A stretch of 64,000 nucleotides of DNA, from assembly GCA_964019135.1 (NCBI GenBank), contig OZ025261.1:33310738-33374737 (forward strand). Reading direction: 5' to 3'. The notes below the pieces were generated by a model that did no database searches, was not told where the DNA came from, and saw only the letters and a list, made by a program, of their open reading frames with translations. The stretch comes from Arenicola marina. Taxonomy: Eukaryota; Annelida; Polychaeta; Arenicolidae. The translations under genes and the position numbers were made by a program. How positions within the stretch are numbered: the first letter of the stretch is position 1; each line of letters opens with the position of its first letter. This document shows positions 49,515 through 60,169 of the stretch, piece by piece.

Positions 49515-50890
49515 TAGTACCCCCTGAGGAACCCAGCTCCCATGTACCCCTTGAGGACTCCAACTCTCATATAGCCTACCCCCTGAGGACCCCAGCTCCG
49601 TTATAGCCTACCCCCTGAGGACCCCAGCTCCTCTGTACTCCCTTACGACCCCAGCTCCCCTGTAACCCCTGAGGACCCCAGCTCCCCTGTACCCCCTGAG
49701 GACCCCAGCTCCCCTGTACCCCCTGAGGACCCCATTTCCCCTGTACCCCCTGACGACCCCAGATCCCCTGTACCCCCTGAGGACCCTAGCTCCCCTGTAC
49801 CCACTGAGGACCCCAGCTCCCCTGTACCCACTGAGGACCCCATCTCCCCTGTACCCCCTGACGACCCCAGGCCCCCTGTACCCCCTGAGGACTCTAGCTC
49901 CCCTGTACCCACTGAGGACCCCAGCTCCCCTGTACCCCTGAGGACCTCATCTCCCCTGTACCCCCTGACGACCCCAGGTCCCCTGTACCCCCTGAGGACC
50001 CCAGCTCCCCTGTACCCCCTGAGGACCCCAGCTCCCCTATAGCCTACCCCCTGAGGACCCCAGCTCCCCTGTACCCCCTGAGGACACCAGCTCCCCAATA
50101 GCCTACCCCCTGAGGACCCCAGTTCCCCTATAGCCTACCCTCTGATGACCCCAGCTCTCTAATAGCCTATCCAATGAGGACCCCAGGTCCCCTGTACCCC
50201 CTGAGGACCCCAGCTCCCCAATAGCCTAACCCCTGAGGACCCCAGCTGCCCTGTAGCCTAACCCCTGAGGACCCCAGCTCCCATGTACCCACTTAGAACC
50301 CCAGCTTCCTTGTACCCCCTGACGACCCCAGGTCCCTTGTACCCCCTGAGGACGCCAGCTTCCCTATAGCCTACCCCCTGAGGACCCCAGTTCCCCTATA
50401 ACCTACCCCCTGATGACCCCAGCTCTCCTATAGCCTATCCAATGAGGACCCCAGGTCCCCTGTACCCCTGAGGACCCTAGCTCCCCTATAGCCTACTCCC
50501 TGAGAACCCTAGCTCCCCTGTACCCCCTAAGGACCCCAGCTCCCCTATAGCCTACCCCCTGAGGACCCCAGGTCCCCTGTACCCCCTGAGGACCCCAGCT
50601 CCCCTATAGCCTACCCCCTGAGGACCCCAGTTTCCCTATAACCTACCCCCTGATGACCCCAGCTCTCCTATAGCCTATCCAATGAGGACCCCAGGTCCCC
50701 TGTACCCCTGAGGATCCTAGCTCCCCTATAGCCTACTCCCTGAGAACCCCAGCTCCCCTGTACTCCCTGAGGACCCCAACTCCCATGTACCCCCTGAGAA
50801 CGCCAGCTTCCTTGTACCCCCTGACGATCCCAGCTCCCCTGTACTCCCTGACGACCCCAGGTCCCGTGAACCCCCTGAGTGCCCTAGCTA
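49515..50890. repeat. 27-bp minisatellite with 32-33-bp variants
   Basis: The main unit is gtaccccctgaggaccccag plus ctcccct. A longer variant has atagcctaccccctgagg in place of the first part. A block containing tagcctatccaatgaggacc recurs at about 50165, 50430 and 50670, showing duplication of larger segments. The unit is a multiple of three, so uninterrupted stretches encode a 9-residue repeat (PPEDPSSPV in one plus frame; a G/S/T/E-rich repeat on minus, 49643-50098). Units of other lengths break the frame, so it is treated as non-coding. Confidence 0.93.
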
Positions 50891-51030
50891 CTCACCACTG
50901 AGTACCACGGCTACTGCTACCCTCCAAGGGATGTTGGTTGTTGAGCAAATAAAAGTGCATTATGTCTCATCAATGACATTTTGATTACATCAAATCATCT
51001 ATAACACATTGTTGCTTTGTTTACTTGCAG

Positions 51031-51326
51031 AAAATATGGAATCTGAAGACCTGTACAGCGATGTTGGCGGTGAAGATTGTAGTAAAAACCAGGTCAGGTC
51101 GTGTGGTGACGAGCTAGAAAGCAAGGATAAATCGCGCGAAAACCCCGTGAAGCGGAAGAAGGACCCATGTCCCATGTGTAAGAAAGTGTATTTTCATATC
51201 CCAAGGCACTTGCGTGACATCCGTGGGTTCACCGTGCAAGCTAGCCAAACATATAAAAAAAGGCACAATGCGCTAACTGACAGTCATGTCCTGTTTCTGG
51301 CTGTCAGTTCCGGAGCAATCGGATAG
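51031..51326 (+). CDS. Probable first coding exon: CxxC/H-x-x-x-H motif protein (recombinase-like gene)
   Basis: A good acceptor (gctttgtttacttgcag) ends at 51030, and ATG follows at 51036 (MESEDLYSDVGGEDCSKN). An acidic then basic stretch leads to a zinc-finger-like CPMCKKVYFHIPRHLRDI. I know this 'CPxC....LPRHLR..H' form from metazoan proteins with a downstream tyrosine-recombinase-like domain; that link is from memory. The frame ends at TAG 51324-51326, so either the exon is shorter with an unseen donor or the copy is broken. A second frame (51308-51424, FRSNRIDKQWRRCHRIQQ) follows directly, with donor-like gtatgt at 51425. The true exon end is unresolved. Confidence 0.4.
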
Positions 51327-51424
51327 ACAAACAGTGGCGGCGTTGTCACCGCATTCAGCAAGAATGGCGAAAGGTGTATACACGGATTGCAATAGCAAGG
51401 GCCAGTGCCAGAGGGGGTAAGAAG

Positions 51425-52606
51425 GTATGTGCTTATTGTAGGAACAAATCGCAGATTTTCGTGTTTCCTTCCACGGTCGGCTCCCACATCTTGCATTAAA
51501 CATGATGTATCTAGTCATAAACTAATCTTTTAAAATAATGTCAATTTTACTATCATGAGTATCCGGATCGTTAGTTTTTATAGGGCGTACAGAATAGTAT
51601 AATATTTGATAATGTGTCGCCTAAATGCGCGAAGCATTGATGGTCAATGATGTGACCATCATTCGTATTTCTTAAAGATAAAGTTAATGTAACAAAACAC
51701 GAACTGTAATCGTATGTATATATGAAGCTCTAGTGCAATTGTACTAGAATGTCGAATTTTCTACGCGATCTTGACAATTGCCAGAAATTGTCAATCTCAT
51801 TAGCTTTTTTGCATATAAAAAGATATGAATGTAATTAGGACGTTGTTGAAGTTATGTTGATCTCTTGCGCGAGGAAGGCCTAATATTTATCAACGATTGA
51901 TATTTAACTATATAATAAGGCCTGATAAGCTGTTAAATGCTATTATGCTTCACTGCTTCACGCCTGTAAGGACAGTTTGTCTTTTCTCCAAATTAGCGGA
52001 ATTAATCACCTCTGATGTCATTAAATAATACGCCATATACGCCAACGCCCAGACCGCCATCGGATACTTGAACAAGTCTGTCTGCACGTTGGACACGCAC
52101 ACGAGGGTGCGAAACTTCTTGATAACAGATAGCTGTAAATCATGCTTCGCGTCCAGGGGCATTGGTTAACATAATGACCGATCATGTAAAAAATGCCCAA
52201 TTCGTCCACAAACATAACAGCTGTGTTATTCAGGTAACCATAACAACAACGATGCTCGGAATTTTCAAGCAGTTCATTTTTTCTTAACGTTTCTGGGGTC
52301 TGTCTTGTGTTGTATTTCCAAATGATAAGTATGTTCATATTTTCTTTGCGTATAGATATAGTGACTTTTGAAGGTCGCCCTGTTATATTGTGTATTATGC
52401 GGGCTCACCTGGAACTTATTCCGGGTAAATTATTCATGGCACTGACGGCTGCTTTGATATTGTTATCGACGCCAGTAGATAGGCATATTATTCATGCAAG
52501 TTTCGCTAGGATTGTTCTTCTCAGGAATTGTTTTTTTCAAATTATGGTGAGCTGCGAGATTTTTCAGTGTGTTTATTGTCTCTATATGTCAGATTTCCTG
52601 TTGCAG
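51425..52606. other. Presumed intron of the recombinase-like gene
   Basis: AT-rich, with no conserved plus-strand frame. Two minus-strand frames occur (51950-52162 and 52021-52338), of which the first (VIKKFRTLVCVSNVQTDLFK and onward) looks mildly protein-like but matches nothing I recognise. Confidence 0.35.
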
Positions 52607-52952
52607 GTGCCCGTGCATAGGACGGCGCGTTCCGCCGGCAGAGGGAGCTCGTTCCTCACATCACTATGGCGCAAGCGTAACGCCCTCTGCCGGGAGATCG
52701 AAGACGGCGGTGACCCACAATGCCGCGGAGCTAGGACAAACCCAACAAATATACAGCTGGCTGCTATTATATGTCGAGTTCTTTCGACAACGGGTTGCCG
52801 GATATTCGGCAACCACAACTCCCAAGAATGTGTTTCTCACGTGGACTGGCCGCTCGTTACATTCTGGAGACATGGCGAGCATCCTCTCAATTGAACTTTG
52901 CTCTGCCGGGTACAAATTCCGAGCGAATTGTACCAAGCTCAGGAGAATGACC
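52607..52952 (+). CDS. Tyrosine-recombinase-like domain, exon A
   Basis: The acceptor tttcctgttgcag precedes 52607 and a perfect donor GTAAGT follows 52952. The 346-base exon begins in phase 2 and ends in phase 0. Its second half reads TQQIYSWLLLYVEFFRQRV, then NVFLTWTGRSLHSGDMASIL, then GYKFRANCTKLRRM. The 'FLTW.G..l..g' block followed by '(N)CTKLRRM' resembles the region just before and including the box-II arginine of tyrosine recombinases, as in Crypton-type transposases and their domesticated relatives. The first 45 codons are less convincing. Frame continuity into the next exon supports the model. Confidence 0.5.
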
Positions 52953-53225
52953 GTAAGTCTGGTGAGGCAAAGCATTTTATTGTCACTGCGGAAATACCAC
53001 CTTAACTTTTTTGGCTGAGGGTTAACTATATTGCTGCCATATACGGAACTCTTAAGCCTCAATAGCTCTACCCGACCTTCAGATTTTGCGTAAGGATTCA
53101 AATAATATCTTTGGAACACAATATAAACGGTTCATAGTTTTCAAAAGATGCCCCCTTTTGTATTTGTACTGCCTTTATTTGTTCATTTCATGTCTTTCTG
53201 CTGTAATGTTTAATTTGGTGTTCAG

Positions 53226-53403
53226 GTAATGACGCACGTGGAAGGCCAAGCCCCACAGATGGCGAAGCACAACAATTCAACGCAGCAGAAAATATACGAC
53301 TTGTCGGCGACTTCCACAAACTTTGCTCGCATGAGCCATCTGGTGTCACAACTCGTCAGCGACGAATATATTAGCGAGGACGTTGTGGCGAAGGCCGCCG
53401 AAG
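53226..53403 (+). CDS. Tyrosine-recombinase-like domain, exon B
   Basis: The acceptor is tttaatttggtgttcag and the donor-like GTATTT follows 53403. The exon starts in phase 0, continuing exon A in frame, and ends in phase 1. It reads VMTHVEGQAPQMAKHNNST, then QQKIYDLSATSTNFARM. The spacing LRRM...(A)KHNNSTQQKIY fits the R, H and nucleophilic Y end of a tyrosine recombinase catalytic domain ('mgHss..t...Y'). Whether the enzyme is active cannot be told: the upstream catalytic arginine box is not seen in this window. Confidence 0.5.
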
Positions 53404-53502
53404 GTATTTATTGATCAGTGGATAAAGTGGTCAGTCATGTATCACGAACAATTGGTATCACGCATAGAGCTCGCTTGTAAAATCGTCTTTATCGTTTTGT
53501 AG

Positions 53503-53542
53503 ATCAACAACAAGGCGAGGTGCGGGTGTCACCGACCATAGC
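53503..53542 (+). CDS. Terminal exon of recombinase-like gene, 5' part, split by a LINE
   Basis: A strong acceptor, tctttatcgttttgtag, ends at 53502. With the single base carried over from exon B the sequence reads DQQQGEVRVSPTIA up to atagc (53538-53542), where LINE sequence begins. The frame resumes beyond the LINE at 56086. Before the insertion the exon would have been 152 coding bases, giving exactly 50 codons including the stop. Confidence 0.45.
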
Positions 53543-56080
53543 TGGCTTTTAATACTCGTTTATTAGCCCTACAAATCATAGCCGCCACACGACTGATCAC
53601 TTTCTGGTCAACAAAAACATGTTTGACACGATTTTGGAATACCGCAGTGTCCACGACGGTGATAATTTGTCAATGCACTGTCCAATTGTACTGAAGATTA
53701 ACTGCGCTGTGTCCCATAACATAGAAGTAGCAAGAACCTACAATAGCAAACCAATGTGGGAAAACCTAAGTCGTGAAGCACTTCTAGAATATGGTTCCTG
53801 CTTGGACAGAAACCTCGAGTCACTCTCAACATATTTACCATCTAATATGTTGACATGTAAAGACGTAAATTGTCCAGAAACTGCTGACCACCGACACCAG
53901 ATTCAATTGTTACATGACCAGATAGTGGACGCATGTGTTAGCGCTAGCAAGGTATCTATACCACATACGGTGTCAAACTCAAAAGCCAAAGTCATACCTG
54001 GGTGGAAAGAGCTGGTGCAACCGTACAGAGAATCCTCCATGTTTTGGCACAATATCTGGCGAGACTGTGACTCTCCCCGTGATGCGGCGATTGCTGATGT
54101 CATGAGGAGAGCCAGAGCCAAGTACCACCTAGCCATACGCTCAGCCAAATGTCACCAAGACAACATTCGTGGCCGAGGCACTATTAAGTAATCATACTAG
54201 GGATTTCTGGTCTGAAACGAAAAAGGTGACCAAACCCAATCAGAATGTGCCAAATACAATTGACGACGCGGTAGGAACTGAAAGTATCACCACGCTGTTT
54301 GCTGAAAAATATGAAAAGTTGTATAACTCTATATCATACAACGCAAATGATATGGACACGTTAAAATATAAGCTCAGTAAGCTGGTAGAGGAAGTCGATA
54401 CCGCACATTGCTGTTGTAAGGCGGTGACAGTACAAGATGTGATGTGTGCCATGTCGCGTGTAAAACGTAACAAAAGAGATGGTAGTGCTATTTTGTATTC
54501 CGACCAGATTAATGGTACTAACAACCTTTATGTGCACATAACCACGCTTTTTAATTCGATGATTTACCACGGTTTTACCCCACACGGTTTTAACATTGCC
54601 ACGATCAAACCTCTAGTCAAAGACGGAAAGCAATCTCTGAACAAATCCGACAATTATAGAGCGATCGCCCTAAGTAGGCCGCTGGCAAAACTTGTCGACC
54701 TGATCTTATTAGAGAAAACAGTGAAAGTCTAAGCACAGATGATTTACAGTTCGGCTTTAAGCCAAAGAGCTCTACTGGTCAGTGTACTTTTGCACTGTTA
54801 GAAACTGTTAGTTATTTTGTGAAAAACAATTCCCCTCCATATGTGCTACTGCTTGATGCATCCAAGGCCTTCGATAAGGAAAATTATATAAAATTATTCG
54901 ACCTGTTGATAAAAAGAAACGTCAACCCGCTTCATATCAGATGTCTATTGAATATGTATACAAGGCAGCAGTTGAACGTTGGGTGGAATTTTAATACCAG
55001 TCCGTATTTCCACACCACAAATGAAGTAAAGCAAGGGGCAGTATTGTCGCCTATATTGTTCGGTGTTTATATAGACGAGTTGCTGCAACGGTTAAAGAGA
55101 TCTGGATACGGCTGCACTATTGGTCATTTGTATTGCGGTGCGTTTGGTTATGCAGACGACGTAAGTCTCCTCGCGCCTACACTGTATGCTCTTAAACAGA
55201 TGTGTAACGTGTGTACAGAGTTTGCAAAAGAATTTTATCTTACGTTTAACCCTTTGAAATGCAAACTTATCAATTTTAGTGTCAATAACGTAGAATTTTA
55301 CTTCAACAATGAGCTTGTCAAAACGGTGAAAAGTGATATGCATCTCGGTCACACTATTGGCCCAAACGTCTCTGGCGACGTCATACGTCAGGTGTCTTAC
55401 GACCTAACGCGCCGCACGAATTATGTATTAGCTAATTACGGGGTGTGCAACTCATTTGTGGTTTATCAACTTTTTAAGTCATACTGTAATACTTTTTACG
55501 GATGCCACTTATGGAATCTAGATGCCAGAGACCTATCCCATTTTTTTACCACATGGAGGGTGTGCATGAGGAAAATCTTGAAGTTACCAGCACGCACTCA
55601 CGGCAAATTAATTCCTGTCATAGCCGAGTGTCTCCCAATCGCAGACCAGATTGCCATCCGCACTGTAAAATTCGCTCACGGAGCACACAACAGTGATAAT
55701 GGCACCCTACGATTTCTTTTCAAAATAGCTGCTAGTGGTGGCGCGTCAATTTTCTCATCTAACATAAGGCATATTTTAGCAACTTATAAGTTGTTTCTTA
55801 ATCATATCGTGTCTGACGCCAACCCTATGAAGAGAACATGTTATACGCGTTTTAGGGCCTCTCTTAGCCACGACGACATATCTGATGGGGCTTTTGCCCA
55901 AACTATTTTATACGAGCGGGACTTTTGTCACGGTGCTATGTCAACTGATGACCTAAAATGTATACTTAATTTTATTTGTACTACTTGAATGCGTCACTTT
56001 TTGACATTTCTACGTATCAACTCACTGTGTACATGCTTTTATGCTACGTACGAATAAAGATAAAAATAATAATAATAATA
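53543..56080 (+). mobile_element. 5'-truncated CR1/L2-like LINE with two frameshifts
   Basis: It begins within the end of the endonuclease domain (TTDHFLVNKNMFDTILEY, then DGDNLSMHCPIVL). The polyprotein runs through three frames: 53543-54191 (with a first shift near 54165), 54169-54732 (second shift near 54720), then 54726-55988. The last frame has reverse transcriptase motifs: LLDASKAFD (motif A), KQGAVLSPILFGVYIDELL (motif B) and FGYADDVSLL (motif C, catalytic YADD). Next come LPARTHGKLIPVIAECLPI and a C-terminal region ending FICTT. The 3' end is an (AAT)n tail at about 56064-56080, as in CR1/L2-type elements. The flanking duplication is short: atagc at 53538-53542 and 56081-56085. The copy is inactive but its RT core is uninterrupted. 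Confidence 0.88.
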
Positions 56081-56085
56081 ATAGC

Positions 56086-56197
56086 CAATGGTGAACCCGT
56101 CTTGGACGTAACCACGGAAGGGTTCTCTGCGACACCAACAACCGGGGTCGGCGAACCGTTCTACCTCCCGGAAACCGAGATGAGGGGAGCCGATTGA
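56086..56197 (+). CDS. Terminal exon of recombinase-like gene, 3' part
   Basis: Directly after the LINE and its duplicated atagc, the frame NGEPVLDVTTEGFSATPT, then GVGEPFYLPETEMRGAD, continues to TGA at 56195-56197. It is in the same frame as 53503-53542 once the insertion and one copy of the duplication are ignored. The acidic, proline-containing tail has no domain. The (AAT)n tail artificially extends this frame upstream. Confidence 0.45.
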
Positions 56198-56690
56198 CGT
56201 CATGGTGTCTGCGTGCCCTTCGGTCAGGCATCCTAATGATATGTGATGTCAATTATTTGTAAGTTAATAACTTGCCAAAATAATCAAACTAATGTTAACC
56301 ACTTTCCATGGACAGCTTACTGTTTGTGTATGTACCCAAATTATAAAGCAAATATAATAAAATGTATGTGAACAACTTCGCATGGACAGATTATGTCTGT
56401 GCTTGTACCAAATCATAACATGCGATCAATTAAGCCTGTTTCTGTTACCTCACGCGGATAGAGCCGTCCTTTTAGGTGGAACAGATAGTCATCTGCAAGC
56501 CTCACTTGACGCCCTCTAGCGATATTGCACTGAAGCGCACGGTTAATGAAAGCTCAGTGATGGTGTTACACAAATGAAGTATTAACAAGAAGCCAATGTT
56601 CAGTTACAGTGGGCATAAACTTGGATTGGTTAACAGTTGTTGCTATTTAGGTATTGTTGTTTCATGGTCCGGTACTTTTAACGGACCCAG
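56198..56690. other. No gene recognised
   Basis: AT-rich unique sequence, possibly the 3' UTR and flank of the recombinase-like gene. The only internal feature is a pair of related segments, atggacagcttactgtttgt (56309) and atggacagattatgtctgtg (56382), a short diverged duplication. Confidence 0.4.
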
Positions 56691-56699
56691 CGTAAGCTA

Positions 56700-57930
56700 C
56701 TTAAGCAATCAACAAAGGCACTTTTCCAAATGAATACATATATGCAGAGGTTCGGTGCTCTCCGGCCCTGTCCGGCACTGTCTCGAGGTGTATGACAAAC
56801 TTATAATGTCGATATGTGGCTACGGTGCTGAAGGATGGGTTTTTCATAAAGGTGAAAGTTCATAAAGAGGATTAACCATGTTAAGCGTAGTACGCCAAAT
56901 GATGTTTCAAGAGCTGAGTTAGGGCGAGTCGATGCCAGAACAACGCGTTTAGTACAAATATTACGTAACTGGATAAAAGTGTCACATGTCTCCAACTACT
57001 TCTGCAAACTGTAAAACCAACTGGGTTTCCATGGTGGTTGACATCTATTTTCGCTTGGCTTGAGGGACGTATGGCTGTGGCAGAGCGTAGCTGATCTCAT
57101 TTGCGTTCTTTCGATAGCCAAGCCACGCATCTATGATCGTTTCTTCCTAAGAGTGTAAATATGTTGCATACAGCAGTTTATCGTGCCAGGCAGAATATCT
57201 TGACAAAGTTCAGGCAAACTCCCTTACGTATGCACTAACCAATATGCACATTTTCAGTCATCGACTGAAAATATGAACGGGAAGGTGGCATAAGCCCAGC
57301 GCAATCCTTGTCGAGGAGAAGGCGTGTTCCACGTGTAACGTTCTCGAGGACGAGCATCATTTTGTGTTCGAGTATCCGCTGTATTGGTATAGCGACTTAA
57401 GGACTTAAGCACATTATTACCAAAATAGTAATGGCAAAAACCTGACCATGCAACATATACAGCATTTATGACGACGACAAATATTACAGTATTAATTGAG
57501 CTAGTATAATTTGTAGACCGGGCGTTTTTTTTTTATAATAATAATAATCAGTTTATTGTGCACTGTAGGCTCACAGCCTCAAAGTACAAATATATGTATA
57601 TACAAATAACATCAAGTAAATAAGGTAACATTTTGAATCAGTTTTTCCCTTAATTTGTACGCATCGCGGAGAAATAGCACGATGTTATATAGGGTGGGGG
57701 TATCTATTGACATCATCAAAAAGGTAAATTCCCAACTCAAGTTCTGCTTCTGGTCTGTGACTTCAGGTAGGTATTTTTTTCGTGACGCTTGATACAAAGG
57801 GCAAAAACAGATTAGGTCGGGCGTTTGAACTACTATTAAGAGATTTAACTGAATAAGATTGTATTGTGTGCCATGTCATCAGTCAATACGAGGGCCTCGG
57901 GCCTTTTGTTGAACTGAAATAAACCATTCA
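56700..57930 (+). pseudogene. Decayed CR1/L2-like LINE, C-terminal part and 3' UTR
   Basis: A broken frame includes VYDKLIMSICGYGAEGW (the 'LFDK.i.PIl.YGaE.WG' block after RT) at about 56788-56840. A 'CSTCNVLEDEHHFVFEYPLY' block follows at about 57330-57390. The 3' UTR resumes at 57827-57930 after an inserted LINE. The same 3' UTR (ttaactgaataagattgtat, tgtgtgccatgt) is present uninterrupted in reverse at 63602-63720, which confirms the join. There are many stops. Confidence 0.65.
57528..57817 (-). mobile_element. 3'-terminal fragment of a second LINE, nested in reverse
   Basis: This is about 290 bases of the same family as 62256-63575, with near-identical 3' end (ctgtgagcctacagtgcaca on minus) and C-terminal frame (YQASRKKYLPEVTDQKQNL). 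It carries an (AAT)n/poly(A)-like tail, seen as tttttttttataataataat on plus. The 9-base duplication cgggcgttt at 57519-57527 and 57818-57826 flanks it, so it is a severely 5'-truncated insertion into the older LINE. Confidence 0.85.
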
Positions 57931-58860
57931 TGTATAGCGGGTCGAGGGGTGTGAGCAAACTGACAAAATAATAAAAACTGGACTAGGCAGGGACTAGTTA
58001 ATTCAGTTTATTCTGGAAGAAGGCAGCACAGGATTACAAAATTATAATAATCAGTCGGTACAAACTATAATCAAGTCAGTAAACACACAGCCATTGCCAC
58101 CATTAACCATGATCATAAATTACGTTATTCGTCCAAATTAAGCTATTCGTATTTACAGCTCCTATAAGCAAGTAAAAACACTTTATGTGACACTGCATGT
58201 AATTCTACATTTACTTCAACATAATAGCTATAGGATGAACGAACTATTTATAGTTCACACGACACAACGTAAGACTACTGTCTAGACATTCACACGTGTA
58301 ACAGCTATTGTTACTCTTACACCAGAAATAGCTTTACAAATAGAGCACATTCACACCTTTACACCACCATGCAATTGTTACTGAAAGACACAGGTGGGAA
58401 AATAAGCGTCCTTGAAATAAGGCAGGGCTTCCACCACAGCTCACCCATGGAAGGGTTAGAGTAGGGCGCAGTGGATGCGACCCACACACCCCGCGAAAGG
58501 CGACAGCAAAGAGGACACAAACCTTGCGACAGGGCCTTAAATACTAGAGTCTACGGGTCCCACAATGCACTACAAAGCAAGGTCAAGGCTGTTGCAACAT
58601 TACCGGCAGACGATATGTACGCGGTTTAAACAAAACACAGTACAACTGTTAGATACTAAAAGTTAATCTGCAACTTCGAAAGAGACTATCAGGCGGAAAT
58701 GTAGAAGATGCCAAGGTAGGAAAACTTATAAAGTAGACGTGGAATATACACACAGAGCCCCAGATTCTATAAATCTAAGGAGATAAACATGAACACTAAA
58801 TCCTAATGACAACTGTCAAAATCGATTCCGTGACACATGCATCATTTTCTTTGATGACGT
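57931..58860. other. No gene recognised
   Basis: Mostly AT-rich sequence. A segment at 58410-58520 (gcttccaccacagctcaccc onward) is GC-richer, but no open frame or RNA could be supported. Confidence 0.4.
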
Positions 58861-58863
58861 CAT

Positions 58864-59163
58864 GTGCCATTGTTATGTATGAGTACGGCTAGTGTTCACC
58901 CGTTGAATAATTACCCCCAGACCCTGATATTGACCCACCCCCCAACGTCTTCACCCCCAGGTCCTTATATTGACCCATCCTTTAACACGTCCTCACTGCC
59001 AGATCTTGACTCGAACACCGCTCCACTCACATTACCCTCCCCCAAAGCTCCCTTCATCACTCCCACCACCCTACCACGTCCTTCCACGCCTATCCGACGA
59101 TTGGCTGTCGTGCAGTACCAGACAGCTACCGGCGCACTCTCTGCCTTCCACTCACTCGGCTAG
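58864..59163 (+). CDS. Proline/serine/threonine-rich open frame, doubtful
   Basis: A 99-codon frame (TASVHPLNNYPQTLILTHPP and onward) contains two or three degenerate repeats of about 41 bases around 58915-59000 (cagaccctgatattgaccca / caggtccttatattgaccca). No signal peptide or domain was recognised. A second forward frame is also open, so coding status is weak. Confidence 0.2.
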   Translation: MPLLCMSTASVHPLNNYPQTLILTHPPTSSPPGPYIDPSFNTSSLPDLDSNTAPLTLPSPKAPFITPTTLPRPSTPIRRLAVVQYQTATGALSAFHSLG

Positions 59164-59676
59164 GGCTCCATTCTATCTCTGTAGTCGCCTACGTCTTCAA
59201 TGCATTTTCACACTCGGTCACCAGGGCGGCGCTGCGCAAATCGATAGGAAAAATGCGTCGCACCTTTCTACAAATTAATGCTAGGACCCAGCCTAAGCCT
59301 AATAACACATGAAATCAGGTGATGAAAAGAAAGAGTTCTGTCACAATTATAACTTTTTCGAAAGAGTACAAGATGTTTTTTGCTGAATTAAATACACAAA
59401 GCTCGTTCTTTTTATTTTTTATTCTTGAAAACTCTGATGTTGCAAAAAATTATAGCTGATTTGACCGTTTTCACGAATCTTGAAATTTGCCCCCGGCCGA
59501 CAGCAGCGGTAAAAGCTAGCTTGCGTAGCGCCACCATGCGGGGACCTTGCTACCCATGTACTCAAAAACCCGAGAAAGTTTCGCCCTCGACTCTCATACC
59601 TCCGCCTCTGCGCCCCTCCGCCTCCCTAGCCACCCGACCTATCCGCACTTCGCAAAAGTCACAAGATCCAGGCTAG

Positions 59677-59752
59677 CCCTGATACATGGCTGCTCATAGG
59701 CGCTGGTACCCGACGCGTGTACCAGCGCGTATGAGTGACTCATGTGTCAGGG
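59677..59752. repeat. Imperfect hairpin, about 34-base arms
   Basis: ccctgatacatg...gcgctggtac (from 59677) pairs with gtaccagcgc...catgtgtcaggg (to 59752) around a short loop cgacgcgt. Pairing is roughly 85 percent. Confidence 0.8.
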
Positions 59753-59766
59753 GCCAGGTCCAGGCT

Positions 59767-59839
59767 AGCCTGAAAACAAGACGTTACTGTCGTTAGACAG
59801 TTGGAGGGGCGACATACAGTAACGTCTTGTTTTCAGGCT
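59767..59839. repeat. Perfect inverted repeat, 24-base arms, 25-base loop
   Basis: agcctgaaaacaagacgtta with ctgt (59767-59790) is exactly complementary to acagtaacgtcttgttttca with ggct (59816-59839). It is flanked by repeated ccaggctag motifs. This is either a MITE-like element or a structured RNA or DNA signal. Confidence 0.95.
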
Positions 59840-59948
59840 AGGTCCAGGCGAAGTAGGCGGCCTGAACAAGCCCCTTTCTCTCCCCTCCCCTCTCGCGCCA
59901 TGAGATATCGCGTCCTTAATCTAGTCGGAAAAAAATCGGAAAACTCGA

Positions 59949-60169
59949 GATGTGTAAGTTAATGTCCGAGGAACACGACATTACCAGATAATAATGGAGT
60001 CCTGAGGGCGAAGCCCGAGGACCCATTGTTATCCGGTAATGTCGTTTTCCGAGGTCATTAACTTATGTAAAATCCACGTCCTTATGACTCAAACCCACTA
60101 CATTACAGAAATATAATGTAGTGAGAGAACAATAGAGTGACATCATCAGCGGATTTTACACATAAGTAG
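59949..60169. repeat. Foldback element with nested inverted repeats
   Basis: The arms at 59949-59997 and 60022-60069 pair well (taagttaatgtccgagg with ccgaggtcattaactta; cgacattacc with ggtaatgtcg). An inner pair, ctacattac...ataatgtag, lies at 60098-60121. acttatgtaaaatcc (60061) also pairs with ggattttacacataagt (60153-60169). The same end sequence thus has two possible partners. Confidence 0.85.

Noticed and set aside
49643..50098. Minus-strand Gly/Ser/Thr-rich 151-codon protein
   Set aside because: Reading of the 27-bp minisatellite; frame breaks wherever variant units occur.
51950..52338. Minus-strand gene in the presumed intron
   Set aside because: Two overlapping frames with no recognisable motif or splice support; kept only as a note.
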